A model generated the notes under the pieces. The model did no database searches. It had not been told where the DNA came from and saw nothing but the letters and a program-made list of their open reading frames with translations. Made by a program: the position numbers and the translations under genes. Shown piece by piece: positions 8,334 to 18,581 of a stretch of 64,000 nt of DNA. Within the stretch, counting starts at the first letter, position 1, and each line of letters starts with the position of its first letter. Origin of the DNA: Caulobacteraceae bacterium (lineage in GTDB: Bacteria > Pseudomonadota > Alphaproteobacteria > Caulobacterales > Aquidulcibacteraceae); the NCBI GenBank assembly GCA_016703335.1, contig JADJCG010000003.1, positions 62,001 to 126,000 on the forward strand. The letters run 5' to 3'.

Positions 8334-10502
8334 ATGTGTGGGCTTTGGGGGATTTCGGCGCTCGCCTTGGGCCTGGGGGTGGCCGGTACAGCCGCTGCCC
8401 AGGAGGCCGAACTGGTGGCGGAAAGCGAAATCACCGTGACCGCCACACGCACGGCTCAGAACACGTTCGACGTGCCGAATGCCGTCAGCGTGATTACGGC
8501 CGAAGAAATCGAAGAAAACCTCGTCACCGACATCAAAGACCTCGTTCGTTTTGAACCTGGCGTCTCGGTGCAAAATAGCCCGGCGCGTTTCAACACGGCG
8601 CTCGCGGCGACTGGCCGTGACGGCAATGCGGGCTTCACGATCCGTGGTCTCGGTGGCAACCGCGTGCTGTTCCAGGTCGATGGCGTGCGCGTGCCTGACA
8701 CCTTCGACTTCGGCCCGATCCTGTTCGGCCGCGGCGACTATGTTGATCTCGACCTCTTGCAATCGGTCGAAATTCTGCGCGGCCCGGGCTCGGCCCTTTA
8801 TGGCAGCGACGGAGTCGCCGGTGTTGTCAGCTTCACCACCAAGGATCCGTCCGACTCCTTGCGTGAAGGCGAACAATTCGCCGCGCGTGCGCGCGTTGCG
8901 TATTCAAGCGCCGACGACAGCCTCGCCAGCGGCCTCTCAGCGGCTGGAAGTTGGGGCGATTGGTCGTTGCTCGCGACGTACAGCCACCGCGATGGCCACG
9001 AGCAAGAGACCAACGGCGATGTTGGCGGCAATGGCGCACTCCGCACCGAAGCCAACCCGTCAGATATCGAGTCGGATTCGGCCATGGCGCGTTTGGTCTT
9101 CCAGCCGAGCGACGCACACCGTTTCCGTCTGACGGTCGACTACGGCAACCGCACCGTGTTCACGCGTGCGTTGACGGCGATCAATGGCACGACGACGCTG
9201 GACCTCTTCGGCGATGACGCAACTGAGCGTCAGCGCGTAGCATTCGACTACACTTACGAAGGCGGAGGCCTCGTCGATAATGCGTTCGCGGCGATCTACT
9301 ATCAAAGATCGAGCATCGAACAGTTCACGTTCGAAGACCGCAACCCGGCGGCTGATCGTTCGCGTCTAAACCACTTCGACAACGACGTCTGGGGCATCTC
9401 GGGCCAAGCCTCGAGCGAGTTCGTCACTGGCGCGGCGACGCATTTGGTCACGTACGGCGGCGACTACTCGGTCACACACCAAGAAGGCCTGCGCGACGGC
9501 GCCACGCCGCCGTTTGGCGAAACCTTCCCGACACGTCCGTTCCCAAATACCGACTTCACGTTGGCGGGCCTCTTCATTCAGGACGAGATCAGCTTCCTCG
9601 ACGGGCGCGTCACGTTCTTCCCGTCGTTGCGCTACGACTCGTTTGAGATCAAAGCCGAGCGAGAAGCGCTCTATCCGCTCTCGATCCCGATCGCAGATCA
9701 AAGCGACTCAAGGGTGACGCCGCGCTTCGGCGTGGTCGCGTGGCCGACCGAGCATCTCGGTGCATTTTTCAACTACGCGCAGGGTTTTGGCGCCATCGCC
9801 GAGCCAAGTGAACAACGCCTTCTCGAACCTAGCGTCGGGTTATACGTCGATCCCGAACCCGGATTTGCAACCGGAAACCAGCGAGGTCTGGAACTTGGCC
9901 TGCGCTCGCGCGACACGACGCTGTTCGGCGCCGATCTGCGCGCGCAGGGCAATGCGTTCATGGCGCAATACGAAGACTTCATCGATCAAGTCCAGTTCGG
10001 AAATTTTGGCGATCCTGCAATCTTCCAGTGGGTCAACCTCGGCGAAGTGGAAATCTGGGGTCTTGAAGGCCGCGCCGATCTCACTTGGGACAATGGCTTT
10101 GGGTTGACTGTCTCGACCGCGTACGCGGAAGGCGAAGAGATCGATCCTGTGACGGGCGTGCATTCGCCGCTCGAAACTATCGATCCCCTGAAGCTTGTGA
10201 CAGGCCTTTCCTACAACGATCCGGATGGTCGCTTCGGTGGTCAGGCGATCGTCACGTACGTTACTCAAAAGGATGAGTCTGATACGGCGCAAGCATTCCG
10301 CCCTGATGCGTTCGCGATCCTGGATCTGACGGCGTACTGGAATCTTACAGATGCGGCGACATTGCGCGCCGGTTTGTTCAACGCCACCGACGAAACTTAC
10401 TGGTGGTGGAGCGATGCCCGAGGTGTGGCTCCAGGCGCGTCGATTGACGGGTTCAGTCAACCTGGTCGCAACTTTAGCGTTTCTGTCGCCTACCGGTTCT
10501 AA
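8334..10502 (+). CDS. TonB-dependent receptor, haem/haemoglobin-type
   Basis: 722 residues with a hydrophobic leader cut near AAAQEAE, a plug domain (ITVTATRTAQNTFDVPNAVSVI, FTIRGLGGNRVLFQVDGVRVP, VEILRGPGSALYGSDGVAGVV) and a beta-barrel ending in the aromatic FSVSVAYRF needed for outer-membrane insertion. The plug motifs resemble haem/haemoglobin receptors that import iron-porphyrin with TonB-ExbBD energy; the substrate is inference. ATG 8334 gives a leader without early positive charges. A TTG at 8315 (LRGICKYVWALG) with one indel would give a more usual signal peptide. A purine-rich RBS (GAGGGA) lies upstream. DUF6607 follows after 12 bases. Confidence 0.88.
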   Translation: MCGLWGISALALGLGVAGTAAAQEAELVAESEITVTATRTAQNTFDVPNAVSVITAEEIEENLVTDIKDLVRFEPGVSVQNSPARFNTALAATGRDGNAGFTIRGLGGNRVLFQVDGVRVPDTFDFGPILFGRGDYVDLDLLQSVEILRGPGSALYGSDGVAGVVSFTTKDPSDSLREGEQFAARARVAYSSADDSLASGLSAAGSWGDWSLLATYSHRDGHEQETNGDVGGNGALRTEANPSDIESDSAMARLVFQPSDAHRFRLTVDYGNRTVFTRALTAINGTTTLDLFGDDATERQRVAFDYTYEGGGLVDNAFAAIYYQRSSIEQFTFEDRNPAADRSRLNHFDNDVWGISGQASSEFVTGAATHLVTYGGDYSVTHQEGLRDGATPPFGETFPTRPFPNTDFTLAGLFIQDEISFLDGRVTFFPSLRYDSFEIKAEREALYPLSIPIADQSDSRVTPRFGVVAWPTEHLGAFFNYAQGFGAIAEPSEQRLLEPSVGLYVDPEPGFATGNQRGLELGLRSRDTTLFGADLRAQGNAFMAQYEDFIDQVQFGNFGDPAIFQWVNLGEVEIWGLEGRADLTWDNGFGLTVSTAYAEGEEIDPVTGVHSPLETIDPLKLVTGLSYNDPDGRFGGQAIVTYVTQKDESDTAQAFRPDAFAILDLTAYWNLTDAATLRAGLFNATDETYWWWSDARGVAPGASIDGFSQPGRNFSVSVAYRF

Positions 10503-10514
10503 GGAGAAGCATAG

Positions 10515-11485
10515 ATGAAGCTACCGATCACGCGTCGTGGTTCAATTCTGGCGCTTGCTGGCGCCGGCGTTGCGGCGGCGAGCCCTGCATTCGCTCAAAC
10601 CGGGCGGCAGTCGGCGGTCGAGCGCGATCGCCACTCCATCCTTGCGATGGCTGGCGACTATCGCGTGCGCTTCGACTTCAACGAAACGGTTGCGTTCGTC
10701 GGCGATTACACGCCGCGCGAACCGTCAACCAGCGGCGGTCACGAGAGCGTTCGCGTGATCAAAGATGAGGGCGACTTTATCTCGCTCCAGCACATGCTGG
10801 TGGCGAGCGCCGAAGGCCAAACCTTCGTGATTAAGCACTGGCGCCAAGACTGGACGTATCAGCCGCGTACGTTGCTGACGTATGAGCGTCGTAACTATTG
10901 GGCGCTGCAGAATGTCTCCAGCAGCGAACGCCGCGGCGCGTGGTCTCAAACCGTCTGGCAGACGGATGACTCACCGCGTTACGGCGGCGTCGGTCGATGG
11001 GACTACTCGAACGGCCGCGCATCGTGGACGAGTGGCCCGACCGCACGTCCGCTTGCGCGTCGTGATGCAATCCGCAATCCGCCGTACGAGCGCTACAACT
11101 CGATAAACCGCCATGCACTGACGCCGGCCGGTTGGGTGCACGAGCAGGACAACGAAAAGCTCGGCACGCGCGATGGTCAGCTCGTCGCGATCGTGCACGA
11201 GGATGGTTACAACACGTACGAGCACTTCAACGGCTACGAAGTCGCCGCCGCTGACTCCTATTGGCATGACACCGCTGATTATTGGAGCGGCGTGCGCCAA
11301 GCGTGGGACGACACGATTGTTCGCCGCCGCGGTGTGTGGGTCGAGGAAGAAGCACAAAACGGCGCGGTGACGGGCCCGACCTTGATGGGTCTCGCGGACC
11401 GTATTCACTCAGCTGAAATCAAACCGCGCCAGCGCTCGGCGAGGCGCAAACCGCGATCACGCAGGCGACCAACCAGAACGCCTAG
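10515..11485 (+). CDS. DUF6607 family exported protein, C-terminus frameshifted
   Basis: A Tat-like or twin-basic leader (ITRRGSILALAGAGVAAASPAFA) followed by about 290 residues with aromatic blocks such as HWRQDWTYQPRTLLTYERRNYWAL, typical of DUF6607 (in pieces: HWRQDW, YERRNYW, EHFNGYEVAAADSYW). The open frame runs to 11498 with an Arg-rich tail that looks wrong. Shifting frame near 11430 gives APALGEAQTAITQATNQNA and a stop at 11483-11485, whose CTAG overlaps the convergent gene's stop. It has a strong RBS (AAGGAG, 10501-10506) and follows the TonB receptor closely, so it probably works with it in iron or haem uptake. Molecular role unknown. Confidence 0.78.
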
Positions 11486-12258
11486 TCGCGATCCATGACG
11501 ACGACCATCGGCCCAAGGTCATGGTTGTCGTCATAACGCCCGATGCCGGGCGCCCAGACGCTTGAGACGGTGCCGTCGAGAAAGAGCGCGTCGCGGCAAT
11601 GCAGTTCGTCGCGGAAGAAGCGTGCGAAGCGGCCGAACGACACAAAGCCCGAGCTGATTACGAAATAGGCCGTGTGCGCATCGCGCAAGCCAACGCCGTT
11701 GCGGATGAGGCGTGATGTGCCGTCCTCGGCAATGCGCGGATGCATTGCGCCGTTGATGAGCAACATCGGACCTGATTGCGTCGCCCAGCGCGGTTCGCGC
11801 GCAGCAGCGGCGTAATCTTCCGACACTTCGATGTGCAGCTGTCCGTCCTGGCCCTGCCAGAAGACGCCGTTCGGCTTCAGATGAAAATTGCCGGGGCCAT
11901 CGCTGAGCGCGATGGATTTTTGTTCATCGCCATTTTCAACGTAGAGCCCGATCGGCGCGCCGGCATCGTTGAACATGCCGGCGTTCATCGCGAAGCGCAC
12001 GTGACGCGTGTTGTCGCCGAGTTCGTGCTGCACGGCGTCAAAGCTGCGGTAATAGCCGCCGCCGGGCGCGCGCGAATAGAAGCGCATGTCCTGACGCCGC
12101 GCGTCGTACGTGCACACAACAAAGCGCGAACCTTCAAACTCACGCGTCACGCAAGGCGCATCGTGCGCTTGCATGCGCGGCAGAACGAAAAGGCCAATCG
12201 CGGCGAGCAGGCCGACAATGGTCGCGATCGCGATGAGGGGCGTGCGCGGCAGCTTCAT
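11482..12258 (-). CDS. phosphodiester glycosidase family (DUF2233/NAGPA-like) protein
   Basis: 258 residues with an N-terminal membrane anchor or signal (LIAIATIVGLLAAIGLFVL) and a periplasmic domain with NAGPA-family segments: RFAMNAGMFNDAGAPIGLYVE, LKPNGVFW, ATQSGPMLLINGAMHP, RNGVGLRDAHTAYFVIS and CRDALFLDGTVSSVWAPG. Family members cleave phosphodiester-linked sugars (in pieces the catalytic core includes NAGMF and LDGTVS). Substrate unknown. The reading frame is intact, and the gene is convergent with the DUF6607 gene. Confidence 0.82.
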   Translation of the reverse strand: MKLPRTPLIAIATIVGLLAAIGLFVLPRMQAHDAPCVTREFEGSRFVVCTYDARRQDMRFYSRAPGGGYYRSFDAVQHELGDNTRHVRFAMNAGMFNDAGAPIGLYVENGDEQKSIALSDGPGNFHLKPNGVFWQGQDGQLHIEVSEDYAAAAREPRWATQSGPMLLINGAMHPRIAEDGTSRLIRNGVGLRDAHTAYFVISSGFVSFGRFARFFRDELHCRDALFLDGTVSSVWAPGIGRYDDNHDLGPMVVVMDRD

Positions 12259-12374
12259 CCAAACGCCACATGCGCAAATTCGCGGCTTTGCTCAAGCTTT
12301 GCCTGCGGCATTGCGCCCCCTGTGCCCTCGCGCCACGTTGATAGGCGTGCGCCTCAGGGGAGTTAGCTAATAAT

Positions 12375-13085
12375 ATGGCAGAACCTGTCGAAACGCCGCG
12401 CCGGAATTTGACGGGCGCTGTCATACCCGCGGTGGCGGTGGCGGGGCTGGCGGCGCTTGGCGCAATGTTGCTCGTCGGCACGAACCATGACGGCGCCAAA
12501 CAGACCGTCGCAACGCGTGATTGCATCCAGCAAAATGTCGACGCCGTGGGTGGGCCGATTGGCCTTGTTGACGCAAATGGCGCGCGCGTGACGCAAGCGG
12601 ATTTTGCTGGCCAGCCGGCCGTCATCTATTTCGGCTTCACGCACTGCCCGGATGTCTGTCCGACGACAATGTACACGCTGGCTGAAGCGCTTGCGGCGCC
12701 AGGCGGCTATGACGTGCAACCGATCCTGATCACTGTCGATCCGGAACGCGATACGCCGCAGCGCATGGGCGAATACACGCACACTGACGGCTTTCCGCCA
12801 GGCCTCATTGGGCTAAGCGGTACGCGCGCGCAGATTGATGCGGCGGCGGCAGCATTCCAAGTGCATCATTCGCGCTCGCCGATCCCTGGTTCGCCGGATG
12901 ACGTCTATAATGTCGATCACTCATCGCTGCTCTACGTGGTCGATCGCAATTGGCGGACGGTCTCGATCATCCAGACCATGAACAGGGCCGATCCGCTCGA
13001 CCCGGCGAGCCCGCTCGTACCGGTGGCGCCTGAAAACATCGCCCAGTGCATCGCGGCAGGGCTGGAGCGGGCGCGCAGCTCCTGA
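12375..13085 (+). CDS. Sco1/SenC/PrrC family copper chaperone-like protein
   Basis: 236 residues with one N-terminal membrane helix and a periplasmic thioredoxin-like domain carrying the copper/redox motif CPDVCP in FGFTHCPDVCPTT. The downstream VDPERDTP block and the distal His in YNVDHSSLLYVVD complete the Sco metal site. Sco proteins deliver copper to the CuA centre of cytochrome c oxidase. In Rhodobacter a Sco homologue (PrrC) is encoded with PrrB/PrrA; here the RegB/RegA pair is about 4 kb away. An AGGGGAG RBS precedes the ATG. Confidence 0.9.
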   Translation: MAEPVETPRRNLTGAVIPAVAVAGLAALGAMLLVGTNHDGAKQTVATRDCIQQNVDAVGGPIGLVDANGARVTQADFAGQPAVIYFGFTHCPDVCPTTMYTLAEALAAPGGYDVQPILITVDPERDTPQRMGEYTHTDGFPPGLIGLSGTRAQIDAAAAAFQVHHSRSPIPGSPDDVYNVDHSSLLYVVDRNWRTVSIIQTMNRADPLDPASPLVPVAPENIAQCIAAGLERARSS

Positions 13086-13289
13086 TTATGTGAAGCGGAC
13101 CTCATTGCGTCCGCCAGCGGTCCCATTACATTCAAGCCACGGAAAGCGGCTGGGTCTAGGAACCTGGCCTGGGGGAGCCGGTTAAGACTTAAGGTGTAGT
13201 CGCCAGCCTGGCGCTGCAATGCGAAAGGCTCGCCTGTCCAGTTGTCTTAGCTTGTTGGAAACAGGGCGACGCGCAGTATCCAATTGGGT

Positions 13290-13304
13290 TGCTGCACCGC
13301 AGCA
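13290..13304. promoter_or_regulatory. PhaR-like palindromic site upstream of phaZ
   Basis: TGCTGCACCGCAGCA is a perfect 6-3-6 inverted repeat containing CTGC-N3-GCAG, the form reported for PhaR operators in alphaproteobacteria. It sits 12 bases before the phaZ start, where a repressor would block transcription or the RBS. The rest of the 230-base gap after the Sco gene shows no clear feature. Confidence 0.45.
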
Positions 13305-13315
13305 GAAGGGCTTGC

Positions 13316-14609
13316 ATGCTCTATTCACTTTATGAACTCGGCCATATGTCGGTAGCGCCTTTGCGCATCGCGGCCTTGATGCAGTCGTCGATGCTGCGCT
13401 CACCACTCAATCCACTGGGTGACACCGAGGCGGGCCGCACGGCCGCAGCCGCGGCGGACCTCTTTGAGTCCATGACGCGCCGCTACAAAAAACCTGATTG
13501 GCAGCTGCCGACGACGACGATTAACGGCGTGGACGTCGGCGTGACTCCGGTCAGCGCTTGGTCGTCACCGTGGGCGAACATGATCCACTTCGAGCGCGAC
13601 GCTGATGCGTTGAAGCAAGCGCGCGGCGACAAGAGCGATCCGACGGTGCTCATCGTTGCGCCGATGTCTGGCCACTACGCGACTTTGCTCCGCGATACGG
13701 TGAGCGCGTTTCTGCCGGATCACGAAGTTTACATCACCGATTGGGCCGATGCGCGCATGGTTCCAGTGATCGCCGGCCGCTTCGACCTCAACGATTACAT
13801 CGATCACGTCATGGGGATGCTGCGCGCGCTTGGCCCGCAGACGCATGTCGTTGCTGTGTGTCAGCCGGGTCCTGCCGTGCTCGCCGCGGTTTCGCTGATG
13901 GCGGAAGAAGATGATCCGTGCACGCCGGCGACGATGACGATTATGGGTTCGCCGATCGATGCGCGCAAATCGCCGACAGCGCCAAACCTGCTCGCCGAGC
14001 AGCGCGACATCGGTTGGTTCAAGACGAACATGATCCACACGGTGCCAGCGATTTATCCAGGCGCCTTCAGGCGCGTGTACCCAGGCTTCGTGCAGCTCGC
14101 GAGCTTCATGGGCATGAACCTCTCGAGCCACGTGGATGCGCACAGAGGCTACTTCGAGAACCTTGTGAAGGGCGACGGCGAGCCCGCGAGAAGCACCGCG
14201 AATTCTACGATGAATATCTCGCGGTGATGGATCTCTCGGAAGAGTTCTACATCCAGACGCTGATCGAAGTGTTCCAGGAATATCGCCTGCCCAACGGGAC
14301 GATGACGCATCGCGGCCGCAAGGTTGATCCGAGCAAGATCACCAAGACGGCGCTGCTGACGGTTGAAGGCGAGAACGACGACATTTCCGGCATCGGCCAA
14401 ACCCAAGCCGCGCACGACATTTGCGGGAACATCCCAGAGCAAATGCGCCGCGACTACATCCAACCGGGCGTTGGCCACTACGGCGTGTTCTCGGGCCGCC
14501 GCTTCCGCACGGAAATTTATCCGCGCGTGCGCGAGTTCAGCGCAATTTCCACTCGAACGCGTCGCGCAATGCGAAGCGCGCGAACTTGAAGTTGGTGAGC
14601 GAAGGTTAA
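13316..14609 (+). CDS. phaZ: intracellular polyhydroxyalkanoate depolymerase, two frameshifts
   Basis: Joined frames give about 430 residues. The start MLYSLYELGHMSVAPLR is typical of PhaZ. The lipase-like box is VCQPGPAVLAAVSLMA with Cys as nucleophile, as in cytoplasmic PHB depolymerases. Later blocks are EFYDEYLAVMDLSEEFYIQT, THRGRKVDPSKI, LLTVEGENDDISGIGQT and the catalytic His in GVGHYGVFSGRRF. It mobilises stored PHB granules. Frame breaks lie near 14180 and 14545. The second correction gives the ending NAKRANLKLVSEG and a stop at 14607-14609 that overlaps the stop of the convergent GFA gene. A PhaR-like site precedes it. Confidence 0.88.
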
Positions 14610-14997
14610 GCCTTCGGTCCGCTCCAGCCGCCAGCTGGATTTTCTTCCGCGAGCGTCATCGTCTTTCCTCCGCGCGGCGGACGGGAATTGCGTCGGCGTC
14701 GAAGTCGGTGAGGCAGCGCACGTTGATGCCGTAGTGATCGGGCATCGAGCGTTTCCGGTGAAATGGATAGATGCCGCAGACGCTGCAGAAATAGTGGCGC
14801 GCAACTTTTGTGTTCCACTGATACAGCGTGAGCTTGTCCTCGCCCGCGTTGAGTGTGAACTTGTCCTCAGCCACGGTCGTCATCAGCGCGTTTTTCTTGG
14901 CGCACAGTGAGCAATCGCACGTATAAACATCGGTGATTTCGGCATCGATTTGGAATTGGACGCCGCCGCAGTGACACGATCCACGATAGAGAGGCAT
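14606..14997 (-). CDS. GFA family (CENP-V type) zinc protein
   Basis: Small soluble protein with the GFA fold's zinc cysteines: SCHCGGVQF, CDCSLCAKK and YFCSVCGIYPFH, then NVRCLTDFD. The family includes glutathione-dependent formaldehyde-activating enzymes, but most members are of unknown reaction. The uncorrected frame stops at 14656. Shifting one base near 14680 gives PRGGKTMTLAEENPAGGW and a TAA at 14606-14608 that overlaps the phaZ stop, which I prefer. Confidence 0.83.
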
Positions 14998-15069
14998 GTT
15001 CTCACCTTCCTGCGCAGCCTAGCAGCGCAGGCGGGTCGCGTGAATCAGCCCGACGTGAGATTCTTGCGC

Positions 15070-15813
15070 ATGCGCTCCGATTCGCGACAGAAGGTCGAGC
15101 CGGGTCAAACCGAGATCGAAACGATCGATGGCCGCCGCGTGCCGGTGAAGCTGATCGTGAACCCGCGCGCGCGCCACATCTCCGTGCGGATCGATCCGAC
15201 GCGGCGCCAAGCGATCGCCACGGCTCCGTCGAAGCGGCATTTGAAACATGCGGCGCAGTTTGCGACGGAGCGCGCGAGCTGGATCGCGCAGGAATTGTCG
15301 CGGTTGCCCCGCGGTGTCTCGCTGTCGCCGGGTTCGTTCGTGCCGCTGCGCGGCGTCGAGCATGAGCTGGTTTACAAACACGGCCGCAAGCCCGCTTGGA
15401 TCGAAGAGGATCTACTGCCGCGCCTGGTCGTACAGGCGCCAGATGTTGCGCTCTTCGAAGGCCGTGTGCTGCGTTATCTGAAGGATCAGGCGCGGACGGA
15501 CCTCATCGATCGCGTTGCTACGCATTCTGTCGCACTCGGTGTGAAGCCAGAGCGCATCCAAGTGAAAGAACTGCGCTCGCGCTGGGGCTCATGCTCCGTC
15601 GATGGCGTGTTGTCATTCTCGTGGCGCGTGGTGATGGCGCCGCCGTTTGTGCTCGATTATCTCGCGGCGCACGAAGTCGCGCACTTGCGTGAGATGAACC
15701 ACTCGCGCCGCTTCTGGGCGCTCGTTGCCAAGTGCATGCCGGACTACGAGGCCGGCCGCGATTGGCTGCACGAATATGGCTGCAAGCTGCACGCCGTGGG
15801 CATGGCGCGCTAA
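15070..15813 (+). CDS. M48/DUF45 (YgjP-type) zinc metallopeptidase
   Basis: About 247 residues from ATG 15070 (MRSDSRQKVEPG). The open frame extends further upstream but overlaps the divergent GFA promoter. Family blocks are ARHISVRIDPTRRQA, KELRSRWGSCSVDGVLSFSW and the zinc motif HEVAHLREMNHSRRFW (HExxH with a downstream His). YgjP-like proteins are SprT/WLM-related predicted cytoplasmic metalloproteases. The frame is intact. Its stop overlaps the stop of the convergent cytochrome gene. Confidence 0.87.
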   Translation: MRSDSRQKVEPGQTEIETIDGRRVPVKLIVNPRARHISVRIDPTRRQAIATAPSKRHLKHAAQFATERASWIAQELSRLPRGVSLSPGSFVPLRGVEHELVYKHGRKPAWIEEDLLPRLVVQAPDVALFEGRVLRYLKDQARTDLIDRVATHSVALGVKPERIQVKELRSRWGSCSVDGVLSFSWRVVMAPPFVLDYLAAHEVAHLREMNHSRRFWALVAKCMPDYEAGRDWLHEYGCKLHAVGMAR

Positions 15814-16373
15814 GGCTTCGCCGGCGCGAGCATCCGTTTCAGCACACCGTCGCGATCGATCATGACGTGCTTCAGCGCACCCAAGACATGAAGCGAAATC
15901 GCGCCAATGAGCGCCCACCGCCCAATGGCGTGCAATAGCTCCGCGAATTCGTGCACGCCTTGATTGCGCGCGCGGTGAAAAGGCGAAGCAGCGAGGAAGA
16001 GGTTGAACACATTGATGGCGCGGCCGCCGGACCAGACAGCAAGTGGTCCGGAGGTCACCTGAATGAGAATGGCGAGCAGCAGCACTTGGTGGGTGGCGTT
16101 GGAAAGGAATTTGAGAAACGGCGCTTGCTCGGGCGGCGCGGGGCGCGGTTGCGCATAGCTCGAAATGACGCGCGCCAGCAGAATGAGCGCAACTGAAGCG
16201 CCGAATGAAATGTGCAGCCCCATGAGCGCCGAGCGAGTGGCGCGGTCGCCGGCGTCACCTGCGAAGGCCGCTTGGAAACCGGTTACGAGCATGACGATCA
16301 CGGCGATGGCTGCGAGCCAATGGAGTGCGATCGAGAGCCACCCATAGCCGCTCTTGGAATTGATCCACTGCAT
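15810..16373 (-). CDS. cytochrome b561 family protein
   Basis: About 187 residues from ATG 16373 (MQWINSKSGYGWLSIALHWLAA). There are four membrane helices with haem-ligand histidines in the typical places: ALHWLAA in helix 1, LMGLHISFG in helix 2, HEFAELLHAIGRW in helix 3 and SLHVLGALKHVMIDRDGVLKRML at the end (SLHVLGALKH). Such proteins carry electrons from quinol to periplasmic acceptors in the inner membrane. The open frame continues to 16487, but the MQWIN start matches the family. Confidence 0.85.
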   Translation of the reverse strand: MQWINSKSGYGWLSIALHWLAAIAVIVMLVTGFQAAFAGDAGDRATRSALMGLHISFGASVALILLARVISSYAQPRPAPPEQAPFLKFLSNATHQVLLLAILIQVTSGPLAVWSGGRAINVFNLFLAASPFHRARNQGVHEFAELLHAIGRWALIGAISLHVLGALKHVMIDRDGVLKRMLAPAKP

Positions 16374-16504
16374 CGCGCCGCCCCCGTTGATAGTCGCCCG
16401 ACATGATGGCCGCGCTCGGGCCCAGGGCAAGCCCCGCGCTACGGCGCTCGGCTCCTCTATAAAGACCGGCCCCGCTGCTGGATGCAAACGGGGCCGGGGT
16501 TCTC

Positions 16505-18581
16505 TTACTGCTGCGCCGGTGCGCCTGGCGGCGGCACGCCAGGACCGATGTTCTGATTAAAGAAGGCCAGCGATTCCGTGATCACCGTCCGCCACGCGTC
16601 GCCGTTGCGCGGTGAGGCGTAGTGGTCGACGTCGTGGAGCGTGATGAGCCGTACCGGTTTGCCGGCGCGCTGCATGGCCGAAACCATCAACTCGCTTTGG
16701 GAGATCGGCACGGTGACGTCTTCGTCGCCGTGGATCAGCAGAAGCGGCATGCCCACGCGGTTGGCGTTTTGCGCGGCAGAGACAGCATCGATATCCGCTT
16801 CACCGCGGCTGCCCATGGCGTCCGTCCAGTATTGGTAGGTCGTGGAGTTGGCGCCACCGCCGCCACCGCCGTCTTGGACGTCGCCGCGATCGCCGCTTCG
16901 CACCCAGCGCAACATCGCGCGCAGGTCGGAGACGCCCGCGCCGGCGACTGAGCATTTGAAGATGTCGGCGTTCATGAACGAAGCCGTCATCGCCACGTAG
17001 CCGCCGTACGACCAGCCGGTGATGCAGATGCGATTTGGATCGGTGATGCCAGATTGGATGAGATAGCGCGCGCCATCGGCCATGTCGGCTTGCATGCGCC
17101 CGCCCCATTGTCCGTGACCTGCCTCAACGAACGAACGGCCAAAGCCGCCGCCGCCGCGGAAGTTCGGTTGGAAGACCGCGTAGCCTTGGCTGGAGAAGGT
17201 GATCGCGAACGGATCATAGCCCCAGACGTCGCGCCCTTCCGGACCGCCGTGCGGGACGACGATCGTCGGCAAGCTGCGCGCTTGCTCGCGGCTCACGCCC
17301 GGCGGCAGCCACAGATAGCCCCATTGCTGTTGGCCATCAGAGGTCGTGTAGTTCACGACGTGCTGCGTCGGCAGCATCGCCGGATTGATGCCGCTGCGTT
17401 GAGAGATGATCGAGTTCAGTGAATGGGCTTGGTGATTGTAGAGATAGTAGGTGCCGAGATCTTGCGGGCCGTCTGAGGAGATTAGCCAGGAATTGCCATC
17501 GTCGGAGCGATCGATCAGCCGCACGTTCACTTGATCGCCGAGAACTTGGTTGATCGCGTTCCAGCGTGCGGCGAAGGCAGGATCCTTCGCCTCGCATGTC
17601 CAGCGATAACCCCACCAGCACGCGGCCTGCAGCGTGTTGTTGGCCGTGTCTAGTTCGGCGTCGGTAACATCGAACTGCGCGTTGGTTTGGACCGTCTCCG
17701 TGTATTGGCCTGTGGCCGTGTCGTAGATGTAGAGACCGCTAGTGTCGCTACCTTCGCGGCGCGCGAGCACGAAGATTTGGCCTGGTTGCGTCGCCGCGCC
17801 GATCGGTTGGAAGTCAGGTCCGGAGGTTGGCAGCCGCTGCGCCGCGATAACGCGCGATCTCAGTCCAGCCGCGTTGGCCGGGGCCACGGCGTGACCAGCT
17901 GAAACCGCGTCCGTTCTCGACGCCATCCTGGCGCAGCACCGGCGTCCCGTTGACGTCGACGACAAAAGTGTAGGTGAAGAGCGTGCCGCTTTCGACGCGC
18001 TCAGCTTGAGCGGTGTTGATGTTCACCTTGCGCAGCTCAGCGCCGCCGAAAGTCGGCACGATGAGCAGAATGTGGTCTTCATCGCGCGGCAAATCGCTGA
18101 CGACGCCAGCGTCGATGTAGGTCACGCCGAGCGCGGACGGATCGTAAAGTTGCGTCAGGTTCGTGCCGTCGAGATTGACGGCATAGATGCGCGAGTTGGT
18201 TTCGAAGCCGTCGTCGACGGTGCGCGTGCGGCGCGCGCTGCCGAAGGTGTCGGCGATGACACGGTTGTGCTGCAACAAGCGGAACGCGATGCGGTTATTG
18301 TTCGCGAACGTCACTTGTCCAAGTTCGAGGCTCTGATCGGCGCGAGCGCGCTGCACTGCGGCGGGGCGGCGCGTTTCTAGATCCACGACGAGAAGGGTGT
18401 CGCCGGCTTCATCGCGGCGGATCACGGCGAGGTGGCGGCCATCTGGTGAGAGCGTGGCGCCACGGAATTGGTCGTAGCCCAAGAACCAATCCAGCGGCGC
18501 GCGTTGCGCCTGCTGCTGCGCGGAAGCTGGAAGCACAAAGGCGCTCACAGCCGCCAACAAGACGAACAATATCCGTTGCAT
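16505..18581 (-). CDS. S9 family (prolyl oligopeptidase/DPP-like) serine peptidase, frameshifted
   Basis: ATG 18581 opens a Sec signal peptide (MQRILFVLLAAVSAFVLPASA). A beta-propeller region with GATLSPDGRHLAVIRRD follows, then an alpha/beta-hydrolase domain. The catalytic triad is visible: Ser in ITGWSYGGYVAM, Asp in IHGDEDVTVPISQS and His in LHDVDHYASPRNGD. The total is about 690 residues. One frame break lies near 17815-17870, where the propeller changes frame. It probably acts in the periplasm on peptides; the specificity is not visible. This is one of two S9 peptidases in the window; the other is at 54405-56519. Confidence 0.87.

Noticed and set aside
7623..8876. A 417-codon minus-strand frame over regB and the TonB receptor start
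   Set aside because: It overlaps two well-supported genes and the promoter between them, with no family features.
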